Of a stretch of 64,000 nt of DNA, positions 8,865 to 17,882 are shown in pieces; the stretch's first letter is position 1, and each line of letters begins with the position of its first letter. The DNA is from UKL13-3 sp040387195 (lineage in GTDB: Bacteria; Bacteroidota; Bacteroidia; UKL13-3), in the NCBI GenBank assembly GCA_040387195.1, contig JAZKEF010000011.1, forward strand, positions 62,001 to 126,000. The letters are read 5' to 3'. A program made the position numbers and the translations under genes. The notes beneath the pieces are model-generated. The model was not told the DNA's origin and did not search any database. It saw only the letters and a program-made list of their open reading frames with translations.

Positions 8865-9074
8865 ATGAAAACCGAGGCTGAATTAAATGATGATATCTTA
8901 AAGCTCACACTGAAGATTCAAAAAGAACATCCTGAACTATCCAAATATATTACTGAGATGCCGGTGAGTGTTCCAGATGAACAACATCCGGAAATAACCG
9001 TCCAAAACCTGACTGAGTATTATGATTCGCTGGAGAAATTGCTCAAGAGCTATGGTAAAACGCATGAGAAATAA
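8865..9074 (+). CDS. Conserved small protein, copy 2 (69 aa), unknown function
   Basis: A 69-residue paralogue of the gene at 1214-1423: MKTEAELN opening, LTLKIQKEHPELSKYITEMP centre, HPEITVQNL, and a Lys/Tyr-rich helical end. Equal length and the upstream terminator fix the start at ATG 8865. Probably cytoplasmic. Its second appearance behind an OmpA/TSP3 gene suggests a link with those genes, although the terminator between them means it is transcribed separately or by read-through. Function unknown. Confidence 0.82.
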   Translation: MKTEAELNDDILKLTLKIQKEHPELSKYITEMPVSVPDEQHPEITVQNLTEYYDSLEKLLKSYGKTHEK

Positions 9075-9185
9075 CTCTCAGATACCGGATTGAGGAGTAG
9101 TATGGAAGTTGGAGGGTAAATATTCCATATCAAGGAGCAAGTATTGTGTATTGCAAGGTCTTGGCAGTTGAATTATAGATGACGA

Positions 9186-11051
9186 TTACTTCTTCTCAGC
9201 ATAATCAAGGTTTTCCTGAAACTTGGTTTGCAAGAAGGCCTTACCCCAATTTTGCCAGCGTTCGGCAAGGCTGTCGGACAGGATATGTTCCAATACATCT
9301 TTTTGCTGGTTGTGGTCATAAATAACTTGCTTATCAGCTGCAATGATTCCAAAGCCATTGTCGAATGCGTAATACGCAAATGCTGGCGCATACTTGTTAA
9401 ATATATTTTTGCTATGGGGGAAATTATTGGTTGGCAATTTCATCTGAGCAAGCAGGGTGGCTGCAATATCGAGGTGTGAAGCCACGCGTGTATTCACGGT
9501 TCCGGCATAAGTTTTTTTCAATGCACCACCCATTAATACCATCGGGATATGGTGACGACCGGCTTCAAAGTTGTTGCGACCTTTGGGGAACTTGCAGGCA
9601 TGATCAGCAACCAATATAAACAGTGTATTCTCATACCAGGGTTGTTGCTGGGCTTGTTTGATATAAGTATACAGGCAGCTATCTGCATAGTGCATGGTAT
9701 TGCGGTATTTATCATTCACATGGTCGGGATCACGGGTAAAATGCTGCGGAACGTCAGCATCGTACCATTCATGTGTGGTCATTGTGGTGAGTGCCGAAAA
9801 AAATGGTTGTTGTGTTTGGTTGAGTGCCGAGAGGTACATGGCAAATGTTTCGTCATCATACGCACCCCATAAAGTCCGTTTCTGAATAGGGAACTGCGTT
9901 TCGCCCACCATTGTCTGCACACCTGCAGCACGCAGGTATGCTTCAATATTATCAAACTGCAAACGCCCACCGGTGTAAAAAGAAGTATGATAACCCTGTT
10001 CATTCATTACCTTATACAGGTTGGGCAACTTGCTGAATTTTCCAAAATCCTGAATGATGGAGCTTACAGGTTGGGCAGGATAGGCACTGAGAACAGCGAG
10101 CATTCCCTGTTCTGTACGGAATCCTGTCGAATAAAAATTCCGAAACAAAATTCCTTCTTTGGCCAGTTCATCAAACTTTGGGGCAACACCTTTTTCACCA
10201 TCCAAACAACCTATCACATCTCCGGCCCAGCTTTCCAAAAAGATGATTACAATATTGGGCCGGTCAGTATTCAGAATACTTTCAGTGGTGTCGGCAGGTG
10301 TATTGTATAATTGTTTCAATAACAACTTAGCTTCTTCGGGTTTAAAGTACTGATAGGGATTGTTTCTCGATTCGAGCGGGCGCGCAGCTAATTCTGCAAT
10401 GTTCCAGAATCCATTAAGTGAAGCAAAATTCAATACGGAGTGTTTGGAGAAAAATACCCAGTTGCGGTTTATAGGAACAGGTTGTGTTCCACCACGGATT
10501 CCAATGACGGTAAGTCCAATCAACACAAGCGAGAGTAATACATTTTGCCAAACAGGTATTGACGGTTTTTCAAACGGCCCTATCAGTTTTTTACTCAACC
10601 AATAGAAGAATATAATTTGGGCCAGGATGATGAGAAACAATCCGATATTTTCCCAAGCCATCACTGTTGGTAATACTTCGTCAGGGTATGCAAAATAGGA
10701 GAGGGCCTTGCTGTTAATTTTTGTTCCCCATACTTTAAACAAGCCGGCATCACCACTTCCGATGATGCTGCAAATTACCACCATTACCACTGTTTCAATG
10801 CGGATAATGCTGTTGATGAGTGTTGGTCTTTGGATGAAAAGTCCGATGATAATAGCCAATACAGGAATTGCAGATACGTAACATGTCGTGGCAATATCCA
10901 TTGGTAATGCCTTAAGATGGCACAACCAGAATTCGGTAAACGTATAATGATCCGAACTGAAGTTGATGCCCAAAAAGAGCAATCGCTGGATGAAGAAAAA
11001 CAGCATCCAGAACAGCAACAGTTGAGATACAAGCTTAAGTAGTTGTTTCAT
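9186..11051 (-). CDS. LTA synthase family protein (sulfatase-fold phosphoglycerol transferase-like)
   Basis: A 621-residue membrane enzyme. The first 200 residues hold about five transmembrane helices; the C-terminal part is an extracytoplasmic alkaline-phosphatase/sulfatase-fold domain. LtaS-type metal and catalytic residues are visible: Glu273 in FLESWAG, Thr313 in FRTEQGM (nucleophile), and Asp483-His484 in VADHA. Family members move phosphoglycerol or phosphoethanolamine to glycans or lipids; since this is a Gram-negative lineage, the product is probably a modified surface glycan and not lipoteichoic acid. ATG at 11051 is chosen over an upstream TTG overlapping the previous gene. It is the last gene of a four-gene minus-strand run, 11 bases after the porin gene. 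Confidence 0.88.
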   Translation of the reverse strand: MKQLLKLVSQLLLFWMLFFFIQRLLFLGINFSSDHYTFTEFWLCHLKALPMDIATTCYVSAIPVLAIIIGLFIQRPTLINSIIRIETVVMVVICSIIGSGDAGLFKVWGTKINSKALSYFAYPDEVLPTVMAWENIGLFLIILAQIIFFYWLSKKLIGPFEKPSIPVWQNVLLSLVLIGLTVIGIRGGTQPVPINRNWVFFSKHSVLNFASLNGFWNIAELAARPLESRNNPYQYFKPEEAKLLLKQLYNTPADTTESILNTDRPNIVIIFLESWAGDVIGCLDGEKGVAPKFDELAKEGILFRNFYSTGFRTEQGMLAVLSAYPAQPVSSIIQDFGKFSKLPNLYKVMNEQGYHTSFYTGGRLQFDNIEAYLRAAGVQTMVGETQFPIQKRTLWGAYDDETFAMYLSALNQTQQPFFSALTTMTTHEWYDADVPQHFTRDPDHVNDKYRNTMHYADSCLYTYIKQAQQQPWYENTLFILVADHACKFPKGRNNFEAGRHHIPMVLMGGALKKTYAGTVNTRVASHLDIAATLLAQMKLPTNNFPHSKNIFNKYAPAFAYYAFDNGFGIIAADKQVIYDHNQQKDVLEHILSDSLAERWQNWGKAFLQTKFQENLDYAEKK

Positions 11052-11062
11052 GTAATAATCAG

Positions 11063-12958
11063 TTAATCGTAAAAGCGCCAACGGATGCCCATGCGCAGGG
11101 ATTGCAACGTGAGGGGATAATGTGGAGTGTAATAAAATCCTTTGGCGGTCCAGTCCTGATTTACGTGTTCATACTTGATAAAAAACGAAGCACGTTTAAC
11201 CTCACCTATAAAAAACGGATCCAATACCGGATAGTTTCCGATGCGTGTATCGTTCTGTAAATAGAATAAACGACTGGCAGGATTGTATGCATTGGCGTAA
11301 TAGGCGGTATTGTAAAATACACTGAAACCTAACTGGAACTTCAACCTCTTAAATAACCTGGAAGCAAAATAGTAACGGGCCATTCCACCCAATTCAGGTA
11401 ACCGTATTGCATCCGAACCTGATTGCTGGTAGATTAGTTCGTGTTCGAGAAAAAACTTCCAAAGTTGAATGGTTTTGCTGAGGGTTATGGTTGATACAAG
11501 AGCTGTTCCGGCTAATTGTTTTGGTCTGGCATCTGTTCCGATATATGTCCAGTTTTGAATGGCAAACTGATTGAATGCAACTGTTGCATTGTGTCGTAAG
11601 GTGCGGGTGGTTATACTTCCGCCAAATTTGGTTACGGTGGTTTGGTTAAAATCATTGTTCCAGATAAATGCATTGGACTTAAACAACTGCATCGTATAAT
11701 CGGGACGGTATTGCTGCACCATTTCGGTTGCTTTTATATCGGCAAACGGCAGGCGATATCTGATTGTTGCTTCCTGTTTAAAATCGCCACTATTATATCC
11801 ACTTACCGTATAGGCTCCATACAAGGCAAATGAAAGCGAGTTGTTTTTGAGTGCTTGCCTTTCAATTGTTCCATCAACAATGATATTGTGAAATTGTCGG
11901 ATAAAAACCGGTTGTGCTACGTTGATCAGACTGTGTGAAACGCCCGCTCCCCAAAAGGTTCGGATGCTGTCTTTTAATTGAGCTTCTCGGTCGTTATAAA
12001 AGTTGAATGCCAGCCTGTTTTGGATTCTCCCGAAATAGGCGGAGTCATAGGTTTCGGCACCCACATCATAGTATTGGTGCGGCAGGAGTAAGGTATCTAT
12101 ATAGCCTGAGTTGTCAAATACATAGATCATTTCTTCGGCATGAAAGGTATATGCAATGTGTGAACGACTCACAAAATCGTATAAGGTATCGGTTGCTCCG
12201 TATTCATGCTTGGGTGTTCCAAAGTTCCAGTATTGCGAAACATGTGCAGCCCTGTTTTTAAAACGCGATTGTGCAGCATTAAATTTGGTGCTCACTACTT
12301 TGTTCGGACCGGTAAGGGTTTCAAAAGTAGAGTCGTTTTTAATGCCACCGTTTTCATCTATTACACCCCTGTTCCATGTAACATTTGCCAATAAGGTGTA
12401 TCGTTTGTTCTTGCTTTGAAAAGCTGTAGTAAACTGATAATTATAATGGCTGGTGGTTTGTTGAGGTAAAAAGCCCTGTGAGGTAATACGCTGGTAAGCC
12501 AATCCTACATTCCAGCGCGGCAAGATATTTTGGGAGTGTTTGACTTGTAAAAAAATCAGCTCATTGCTACCCTGAGCGTAAAACAAATCGCTATATGGTG
12601 TTTTGGTTTTATGGTATTGTGACTCTTCTGATTTTATAAAATAGACCTCATACGGATTGTAGGTATATTGAAAACCTATGGGTCGGTTCACATCGAACAG
12701 TAAGGGGCGGGTAGCGGAACCTAAATTGCCTAAGTCCTGAAACAGGATGTATTTTTTGAATGCCGGCTGGAAAATCTCCATACGCTGAAAACCTGTATCA
12801 ATGGGTTTCCAGTTTTCATTACGGATTATTTCCGCTTCGGTCAATACGTTTGTTGATGGGGGAATATAACGTGCTGAGTCCTGTCCGTATGCTAACACAC
12901 TGAACAACATTCCCAAACAACTTATAACGATAGTACGTAGTTTTTTCTTAGCAATCAC
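11063..12958 (-). CDS. Putative porin (Bacteroidota Porin_10-type outer membrane protein)
   Basis: About 631 residues with an N-terminal signal peptide (KKKLRTIVISCLGM..LAYGQ) and then a beta-barrel rich in Tyr, Asn and aromatic strand ends to a C-terminal WRFYD. It matches the family annotated in Bacteroidota as putative porin, with NPYEVYFIKSEESQYHKTKTPYSDLFY near residues 105-130 as a typical block (quoted in part: TKTPYSDLFYAQG). The ATG in the frame is internal; GTG at 12958, four bases after the upstream stop, or TTG at 12976 are the likely starts. Third gene of the operon running from 15810 to 9186. Confidence 0.82.
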   Translation of the reverse strand: MIAKKKLRTIVISCLGMLFSVLAYGQDSARYIPPSTNVLTEAEIIRNENWKPIDTGFQRMEIFQPAFKKYILFQDLGNLGSATRPLLFDVNRPIGFQYTYNPYEVYFIKSEESQYHKTKTPYSDLFYAQGSNELIFLQVKHSQNILPRWNVGLAYQRITSQGFLPQQTTSHYNYQFTTAFQSKNKRYTLLANVTWNRGVIDENGGIKNDSTFETLTGPNKVVSTKFNAAQSRFKNRAAHVSQYWNFGTPKHEYGATDTLYDFVSRSHIAYTFHAEEMIYVFDNSGYIDTLLLPHQYYDVGAETYDSAYFGRIQNRLAFNFYNDREAQLKDSIRTFWGAGVSHSLINVAQPVFIRQFHNIIVDGTIERQALKNNSLSFALYGAYTVSGYNSGDFKQEATIRYRLPFADIKATEMVQQYRPDYTMQLFKSNAFIWNNDFNQTTVTKFGGSITTRTLRHNATVAFNQFAIQNWTYIGTDARPKQLAGTALVSTITLSKTIQLWKFFLEHELIYQQSGSDAIRLPELGGMARYYFASRLFKRLKFQLGFSVFYNTAYYANAYNPASRLFYLQNDTRIGNYPVLDPFFIGEVKRASFFIKYEHVNQDWTAKGFYYTPHYPLTLQSLRMGIRWRFYD

Positions 12959-12962
12959 CCGG

Positions 12963-14381
12963 TTAATATTTGACAATCGGGAGCTGTTTTGATAAGCCGG
13001 ATTTGCTGATTACACTCAGAAAATACATGCCCTCAACCACTCCCGAAACTTCTTCAAGTTTAACGTCATTTTCGCCATCAAGCAAATCTATCTGTTTTTG
13101 AAGGAGAGTTTGGCCATTCAGGTTGTATAAGGTAAGGGTGGCAGGTTCGCTTTGGTTGCTGAAAATGTGTACGTTCACCCCCTCGTGGGTTGGGTTCGGA
13201 TATACCTTTACGCTCATAGTTTGTTTGCCATTTTCATGCAATCCCACCTGCTGGTTATATTTCAGCATAAACAATCCGTTGCGCATATCTGATGCCGCTA
13301 TGTAACCGGATGCAAAAAAAGGATACACTCCCCAGCAACCTGTTAAGCCTTGATACACTCCATCTGGGTTCTGGTGATAGGTGTCGTAATAACCCTGCAC
13401 AACGGGACTCAGCGGATTGGTCATATCCCACAATACCATTCCGTCTTCGTAAGCCGAGGTCCAGAGTTTATTACCCAACCAGATTACGTTATGCGGGGTA
13501 GCTCCGGGATGCGAATTAAAGTTTGCTTTGTAATCGGGGGATCTTTTATCGCTCACATCGTACAGTTTAATGGGCAATCCATACGGTAACTCATCTGTAA
13601 ACACCAACATGGAAGCATCATCATTCAGCCAGCTGGTGTGGTTGTAGCCATTAAAAGGATAGGGTGGCGAAACTCCCCCGATATGAATGGAATGCATGGG
13701 ATCTTTTAAGTCGAAGATCTGCAAACCATTAAATTCACAGGAACAATAAGCGGTATCATTTCTGAAGTATGCTTCATGCACCCTGTCGCACACCTTAACC
13801 GAATCGGTGAGGCGACCAATCAATACAGGATTTTCGGGGTCATCAAGCGAAACGATCTCCATGCCCGTTTTGGGTGTGTTGCCAAAAGGTTTGGTGGAGT
13901 TGAGGTATAAACGTTTGCTGAGCGAATCAATAAAAATAGAATGTGTATTGCTGCTGATGGCACTGTCTTCTTTAACCAGGTGAACCGAATCGGGCAGGTA
14001 TTGAAGGTCGAAAATCTGCAATGCACCGCCCGGACCATTATCTGAAACACAATATACATAATGGCTGTATACCTCAAAGTCGCGGTTGATTACGCGGTTG
14101 CGGCCCCAATGCACGTCACACTTTTTAATGGCTGCAGGATTGCTTACATCAAAAAAATACACCGAATCAATGGAACCCATGATTACGTATTCCTTGCCAT
14201 TGCTGCTATCGGTCCAGCCTATTAAGTCACTCCATACCTGCCTGTCGTTGGAGAATGGAGTGGTTTGTGATGCGAGAGCGGTATCGTTCCACTTGCCCGA
14301 AAGTTCAAATCGGTAAGCTTGCTGGGCCGATACTGACAGCGTAAATCCGAGGAATATGATACAGTGAATGAGTTTTTTCAT
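12963..14381 (-). CDS. Choice-of-anchor-B / LVIVD-repeat protein with T9SS sorting domain (copy 1)
   Basis: A 472-residue secreted protein: signal peptide to SAQQ, a beta-propeller-like body of LVIVD-type repeats (DSVYFFDVSNPA, ALQIFDLQYLPDS, GLQIFDLKDPM, MVLWDMTNPL), and a C-terminal type IX secretion sorting domain (VYPNPT onward, about residues 390-472) ending in LPIVKY. Such proteins cross the outer membrane by T9SS and are anchored to the cell surface. Ligand unknown. It is paralogous to the next gene upstream (14407-15810), 25 bases away, in the same transcript. Confidence 0.9.
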   Translation of the reverse strand: MKKLIHCIIFLGFTLSVSAQQAYRFELSGKWNDTALASQTTPFSNDRQVWSDLIGWTDSSNGKEYVIMGSIDSVYFFDVSNPAAIKKCDVHWGRNRVINRDFEVYSHYVYCVSDNGPGGALQIFDLQYLPDSVHLVKEDSAISSNTHSIFIDSLSKRLYLNSTKPFGNTPKTGMEIVSLDDPENPVLIGRLTDSVKVCDRVHEAYFRNDTAYCSCEFNGLQIFDLKDPMHSIHIGGVSPPYPFNGYNHTSWLNDDASMLVFTDELPYGLPIKLYDVSDKRSPDYKANFNSHPGATPHNVIWLGNKLWTSAYEDGMVLWDMTNPLSPVVQGYYDTYHQNPDGVYQGLTGCWGVYPFFASGYIAASDMRNGLFMLKYNQQVGLHENGKQTMSVKVYPNPTHEGVNVHIFSNQSEPATLTLYNLNGQTLLQKQIDLLDGENDVKLEEVSGVVEGMYFLSVISKSGLSKQLPIVKY

Positions 14382-14406
14382 ATTGATTATGTATTGTATT
14401 ACTAAG

Positions 14407-15810
14407 TCATTTTATTTTGAGCAAAGGTTTGTTCACGAAAGAATGTTCACTCACAATCCTTGCCTGATACAAACCTTGCGGCAAGGTACCTACATTTTCC
14501 AATTCAATTTCGGTTGTACCCGATTTCAATAACAGGTGTTGCTGCAGCCATTTTTTACCCTGCAGGTCATACACCGTAAGCTCTGCCTGCTCATCAGTTT
14601 CCGATTGGATGGAGGCTGTTACTTTTTCACTAAACGGATTTGGGTAAAATGATGTACGGATGATTCCCTTTTGTTTTTCATCTGTAGCCAAAGGCCATGA
14701 AGTTTCCAGTACAAACAGTCCTTCGCTGATATCACTTGCCAGGATTAATCCCGAAGGCAAAAAGGGCCAAACACCCCAACATCCGTGGAAGCCATTATAA
14801 ACACCTGCTGCATTCTGCGGATAAGTATCATAAAAAGCAGCAATGGTGGGGGCGGCTGGATTTTGCATATCGTACACATACACTCCGTCTTCATAAGATG
14901 ATGCATAGGCGAACCGCCCTTTCCAATAGGCATTATGTGGCAAGGCCGAAGTGTTGGAGTTGAAATAGGAAACCAGATCGGGTGCATGAATGGTGCTGAT
15001 ATCATATACTTTGATAGGCGAACCCTGGTTTTCGTCTGTAAACATGAGATACTTGCCGGTACTGTCGAGCCAACTGCTGTGGTTGTATCCATTACCCGGA
15101 TAAGGTGCTACAATAGATCCCAGTAAAACGGTTTGTTGCGGATTGCGTAAATCATAGATAAACAAACCGCTGTTGCCACATGAACAGTAAGCAGTATCGC
15201 GCTTCACAAATACTTCGTGCGTATATCCGCATCCTTTTGATTTGTCGAGTTCACCTAAAAAGGCCGGTTCTTCGGGATTGGCAAGCGAAAAAATACCCAT
15301 CGACCAGCTGCCTGCGGGTTTGTGAATATTGCCGCATAAATACATCCGCTGTGAGGCAGGTTCAATAAAAATCGTGTGGGTGTTAATACTGAAGGTATCG
15401 CTGTCATATACTTTGTGAACAGAGTCGGGAAGGTATTGTAAATCAAAAATCTCAAGTGAACCCAATGGTGAGGTACGGTCGGAAACACAATACACGTAAT
15501 GATCATAGATCTCAAAATCGCGGTTAATGGCGTTGCGGGAACGGCCGGCTTCCACATCACATTTTTTCATAAGTAAGGGAGTGGTCACATCAAAAAAGTA
15601 GATGGAATCGGTGCTGCCGGCAATCATATACTCACGGTTTTTTACAGTGTCTTTCCACCCGGTAAGGTCATTCCACACCTGGTCTCCGTCAATAGGATGA
15701 ATGTTCGGGTCGTTGTAATGTGCAACCACGCGAAGATTGTACCGGTTGTTTTGCGCATGCAGCTGAAACGCATTTGTAAGTATGAACAGAAAGAATAAAT
15801 GTTTGATCAT
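14407..15810 (-). CDS. Choice-of-anchor-B / LVIVD-repeat protein with T9SS sorting domain (copy 2)
   Basis: A 467-residue paralogue of the downstream gene with the same layout: signal peptide (MIKHLFFLFILTNAFQLHAQ), LVIVD-type propeller (DSIYFFDVTTP, LEIFDLQYLPDS, GLFIYDLRNPQ, VYVYDMQNPAAP) and T9SS sorting domain (FYPNPFSEKV onward). Both copies keep NRDFEIYDHYVYCVSD and the NTHTIFI block. ATG 15810 is chosen over an upstream TTG at 15831. As first gene of the four-gene operon it probably carries the promoter. Surface location is expected from the family; target unknown. Confidence 0.9.
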   Translation of the reverse strand: MIKHLFFLFILTNAFQLHAQNNRYNLRVVAHYNDPNIHPIDGDQVWNDLTGWKDTVKNREYMIAGSTDSIYFFDVTTPLLMKKCDVEAGRSRNAINRDFEIYDHYVYCVSDRTSPLGSLEIFDLQYLPDSVHKVYDSDTFSINTHTIFIEPASQRMYLCGNIHKPAGSWSMGIFSLANPEEPAFLGELDKSKGCGYTHEVFVKRDTAYCSCGNSGLFIYDLRNPQQTVLLGSIVAPYPGNGYNHSSWLDSTGKYLMFTDENQGSPIKVYDISTIHAPDLVSYFNSNTSALPHNAYWKGRFAYASSYEDGVYVYDMQNPAAPTIAAFYDTYPQNAAGVYNGFHGCWGVWPFLPSGLILASDISEGLFVLETSWPLATDEKQKGIIRTSFYPNPFSEKVTASIQSETDEQAELTVYDLQGKKWLQQHLLLKSGTTEIELENVGTLPQGLYQARIVSEHSFVNKPLLKIK

Positions 15811-15988
15811 TGAACTACAAATATAACGCAATCAAGGACCGAAAGAAAGGAGAGGAAGTTGCGTGTTATGGGTTTTTTATTGCGTGTGGAGTTGTTGGCA
15901 GGAACCGGAGTTTTGGCTGTTTTCTGCTCCCACAGTGGCCTAGCTACCTGTTTGCGGATATTATTACCTTGTGTGAAATTGTGAAAGG

Positions 15989-17047
15989 CTATGAATTATC
16001 GAGAGCTTCGTGAATGTATTTGCGCAAGGCATTCAGCAATTCCCTTTCCGATTGTTCATCAAACAACACTGCTACGGGAAGAATATATACAGGCAGGTTT
16101 CCAAGTATTTGTTTTGCTGTTGGCGAACTTAGTTTGACGGCATCTTTCGCTGTGGTAACCAAAATCTTGTTGGAAGTAGAAAGTGCGTTAAACCTTGCGG
16201 CTATTTCTTTCAGTTCCTTTTCGGAATAGTCCTTATGATCGCTGTAAGGAATGGCGTGTACGGATGTGAACTGCCTGTTGAGCTCCTCAATAAACAACGT
16301 GTTGTGGGCAATGCCCGAAAATGCAAGTACTTCAGTTGCTGAATTGATGGTTACCCGGCTTTCATATAAAGGTTGAAGTTCACTATAGGAAAGGGTTGAA
16401 AATAACAGTAACTGACCGGGTACGGGATGAATGCGGGTGCGAATGGATTGTTTGTCTGTTTCCGGCATTTCGTTGGGACACTTGCTTACAATGATACATT
16501 GTGCACGTTTGTATGCCGAACGGAATTCCCTTAATGTACCTGATGGCAATAACCAATCATCAACAAATAATTTGCGGTAGTCGGTGAGGATAATGGAGTA
16601 GCCGGGTTGAATGGGTAAATGTTGGAATCCATCGTCCATCAAAATTACCTGAGTATCGGGCCGGTCACCTAATAATGCGGGCACTCCCAGTACCCTGTTT
16701 TCGCTAACGGCAAGGTGAATATTGGGGTAATGTTGTTTGATTTGAAAGGGTTCATCACCGATCATATCAGGTGTGGTAAAAGCATCGGCTAATTGATAAC
16801 CCACTGTTTTGCGTTTGTATCCGCGGCTCAGTACGGCTAACTGGAATTCATGCCGGAGGTGTTGGATTAACCATTCAATATGTGGTGTTTTGCCTGTTCC
16901 TCCGGCAGCTATATTGCCTACACATATTATGGGAAAATCGAAACGGGTACGGGTGAGGACACCTGTTTTATAGAGTAAATTGCGGAGCACAATGGCTGTT
17001 GCATATAAAAGTGTAAACGGGAAAAGTAAGATTCTTACCAGTATCAT
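15989..17047 (-). CDS. lpxK: Tetraacyldisaccharide 4'-kinase
   Basis: A 352-residue kinase that phosphorylates the 4'-position of the lipid A disaccharide at the inner membrane, the sixth step of lipid A synthesis. Visible features: an N-terminal membrane-associated helix (ILLFPFTLLYATAIVL), the P-loop GNIAAGGTGKTP (about 44-55), SRGYKRK, DDGFQH (the DDGFQH motif of LpxK) and LPSGTLRE. Length is as usual for LpxK. Its start ATG overlaps the stop of lipB by four bases (ATGA), so the two genes are translationally coupled. Confidence 0.96.
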   Translation of the reverse strand: MILVRILLFPFTLLYATAIVLRNLLYKTGVLTRTRFDFPIICVGNIAAGGTGKTPHIEWLIQHLRHEFQLAVLSRGYKRKTVGYQLADAFTTPDMIGDEPFQIKQHYPNIHLAVSENRVLGVPALLGDRPDTQVILMDDGFQHLPIQPGYSIILTDYRKLFVDDWLLPSGTLREFRSAYKRAQCIIVSKCPNEMPETDKQSIRTRIHPVPGQLLLFSTLSYSELQPLYESRVTINSATEVLAFSGIAHNTLFIEELNRQFTSVHAIPYSDHKDYSEKELKEIAARFNALSTSNKILVTTAKDAVKLSSPTAKQILGNLPVYILPVAVLFDEQSERELLNALRKYIHEALDNS

Positions 17048-17757
17048 ACGCCCGATACTTGCATGTGAAACAACGTTGCAATATGTACGCGGAGTTTGGT
17101 TTTTACTTCCTCCATACTCACAGTGCGACCTAATTCTTTTTGCATCGAGGTTACCTGTTTATCATCAATGCCGCAAGGCACAATATGCCCGAAATAACTC
17201 AGGTCGGCATTCACGTTAAAAGCAAATCCATGCATCGTAATCCATCGGCTGCAGCGCACGCCCATTGCGCAAATTTTTCTGGCTTTCACCTCATCATCAG
17301 CATCCAGCCATACACCGGTATAACCATCATACCGCTCGCCCTTTATACCATATTCTGCAAGTGTAAGAATAACGGCTTCTTCCAATGTGCGTAGGTATAA
17401 ATGGATATCGGTAAAAAACTGTTCAAGGTCTACAATAGGGTAACCTACAAGTTGTCCGGGACCATGATAGGTAATATCACCACCTCTGTTAATAGGGTAG
17501 TAGGTAGCGCCAAGGTCTTTCAGTTCCTGCTCATTTACGAGAAGGTGATCTATGGAACCACTTTTTCCTAATGTGTATACATGCGGATGTTCACAAAAAA
17601 TGAGGTGATTGGCCGGGGGTGTTTTTTCTGCATTATCCGGTAATTGCCTGTTGGCAAATTTAAGGTCAACTTTTTCCTTGAAGAGTAGTTCCTGTTTGTC
17701 CCAGGCCTCTTTATAATCAATCAATCCCCAATCAATAAATGTTACGTCCTTGTTCAT
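17044..17757 (-). CDS. lipB: Octanoyltransferase (lipoyl(octanoyl) transferase)
   Basis: About 237 residues. LipB transfers octanoate from acyl carrier protein to lipoyl-dependent enzymes for lipoate formation. The signature RGGDITYHGPGQLV, the lysine of KICAMGV and the catalytic Cys of GHIVPCGI are all present. ATG at 17757 (MNKDVTFIDWG) is chosen; a longer frame to 17835 would add an unconserved basic leader. It overlaps lpxK by four bases, an unusual pairing of lipoate and lipid A genes. Confidence 0.95.
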   Translation of the reverse strand: MNKDVTFIDWGLIDYKEAWDKQELLFKEKVDLKFANRQLPDNAEKTPPANHLIFCEHPHVYTLGKSGSIDHLLVNEQELKDLGATYYPINRGGDITYHGPGQLVGYPIVDLEQFFTDIHLYLRTLEEAVILTLAEYGIKGERYDGYTGVWLDADDEVKARKICAMGVRCSRWITMHGFAFNVNADLSYFGHIVPCGIDDKQVTSMQKELGRTVSMEEVKTKLRVHIATLFHMQVSGV

Positions 17758-17882
17758 GTTCCGGTTGTAGTTTGAATATGTGTAACCGTTTTGCTTTATC
17801 TGTTTAGGGAATGCGTTTTTAGTATCGTGCAGCAATCAACATCATTAGCTGATAACACAATTAACATATTACATTAACAAAA

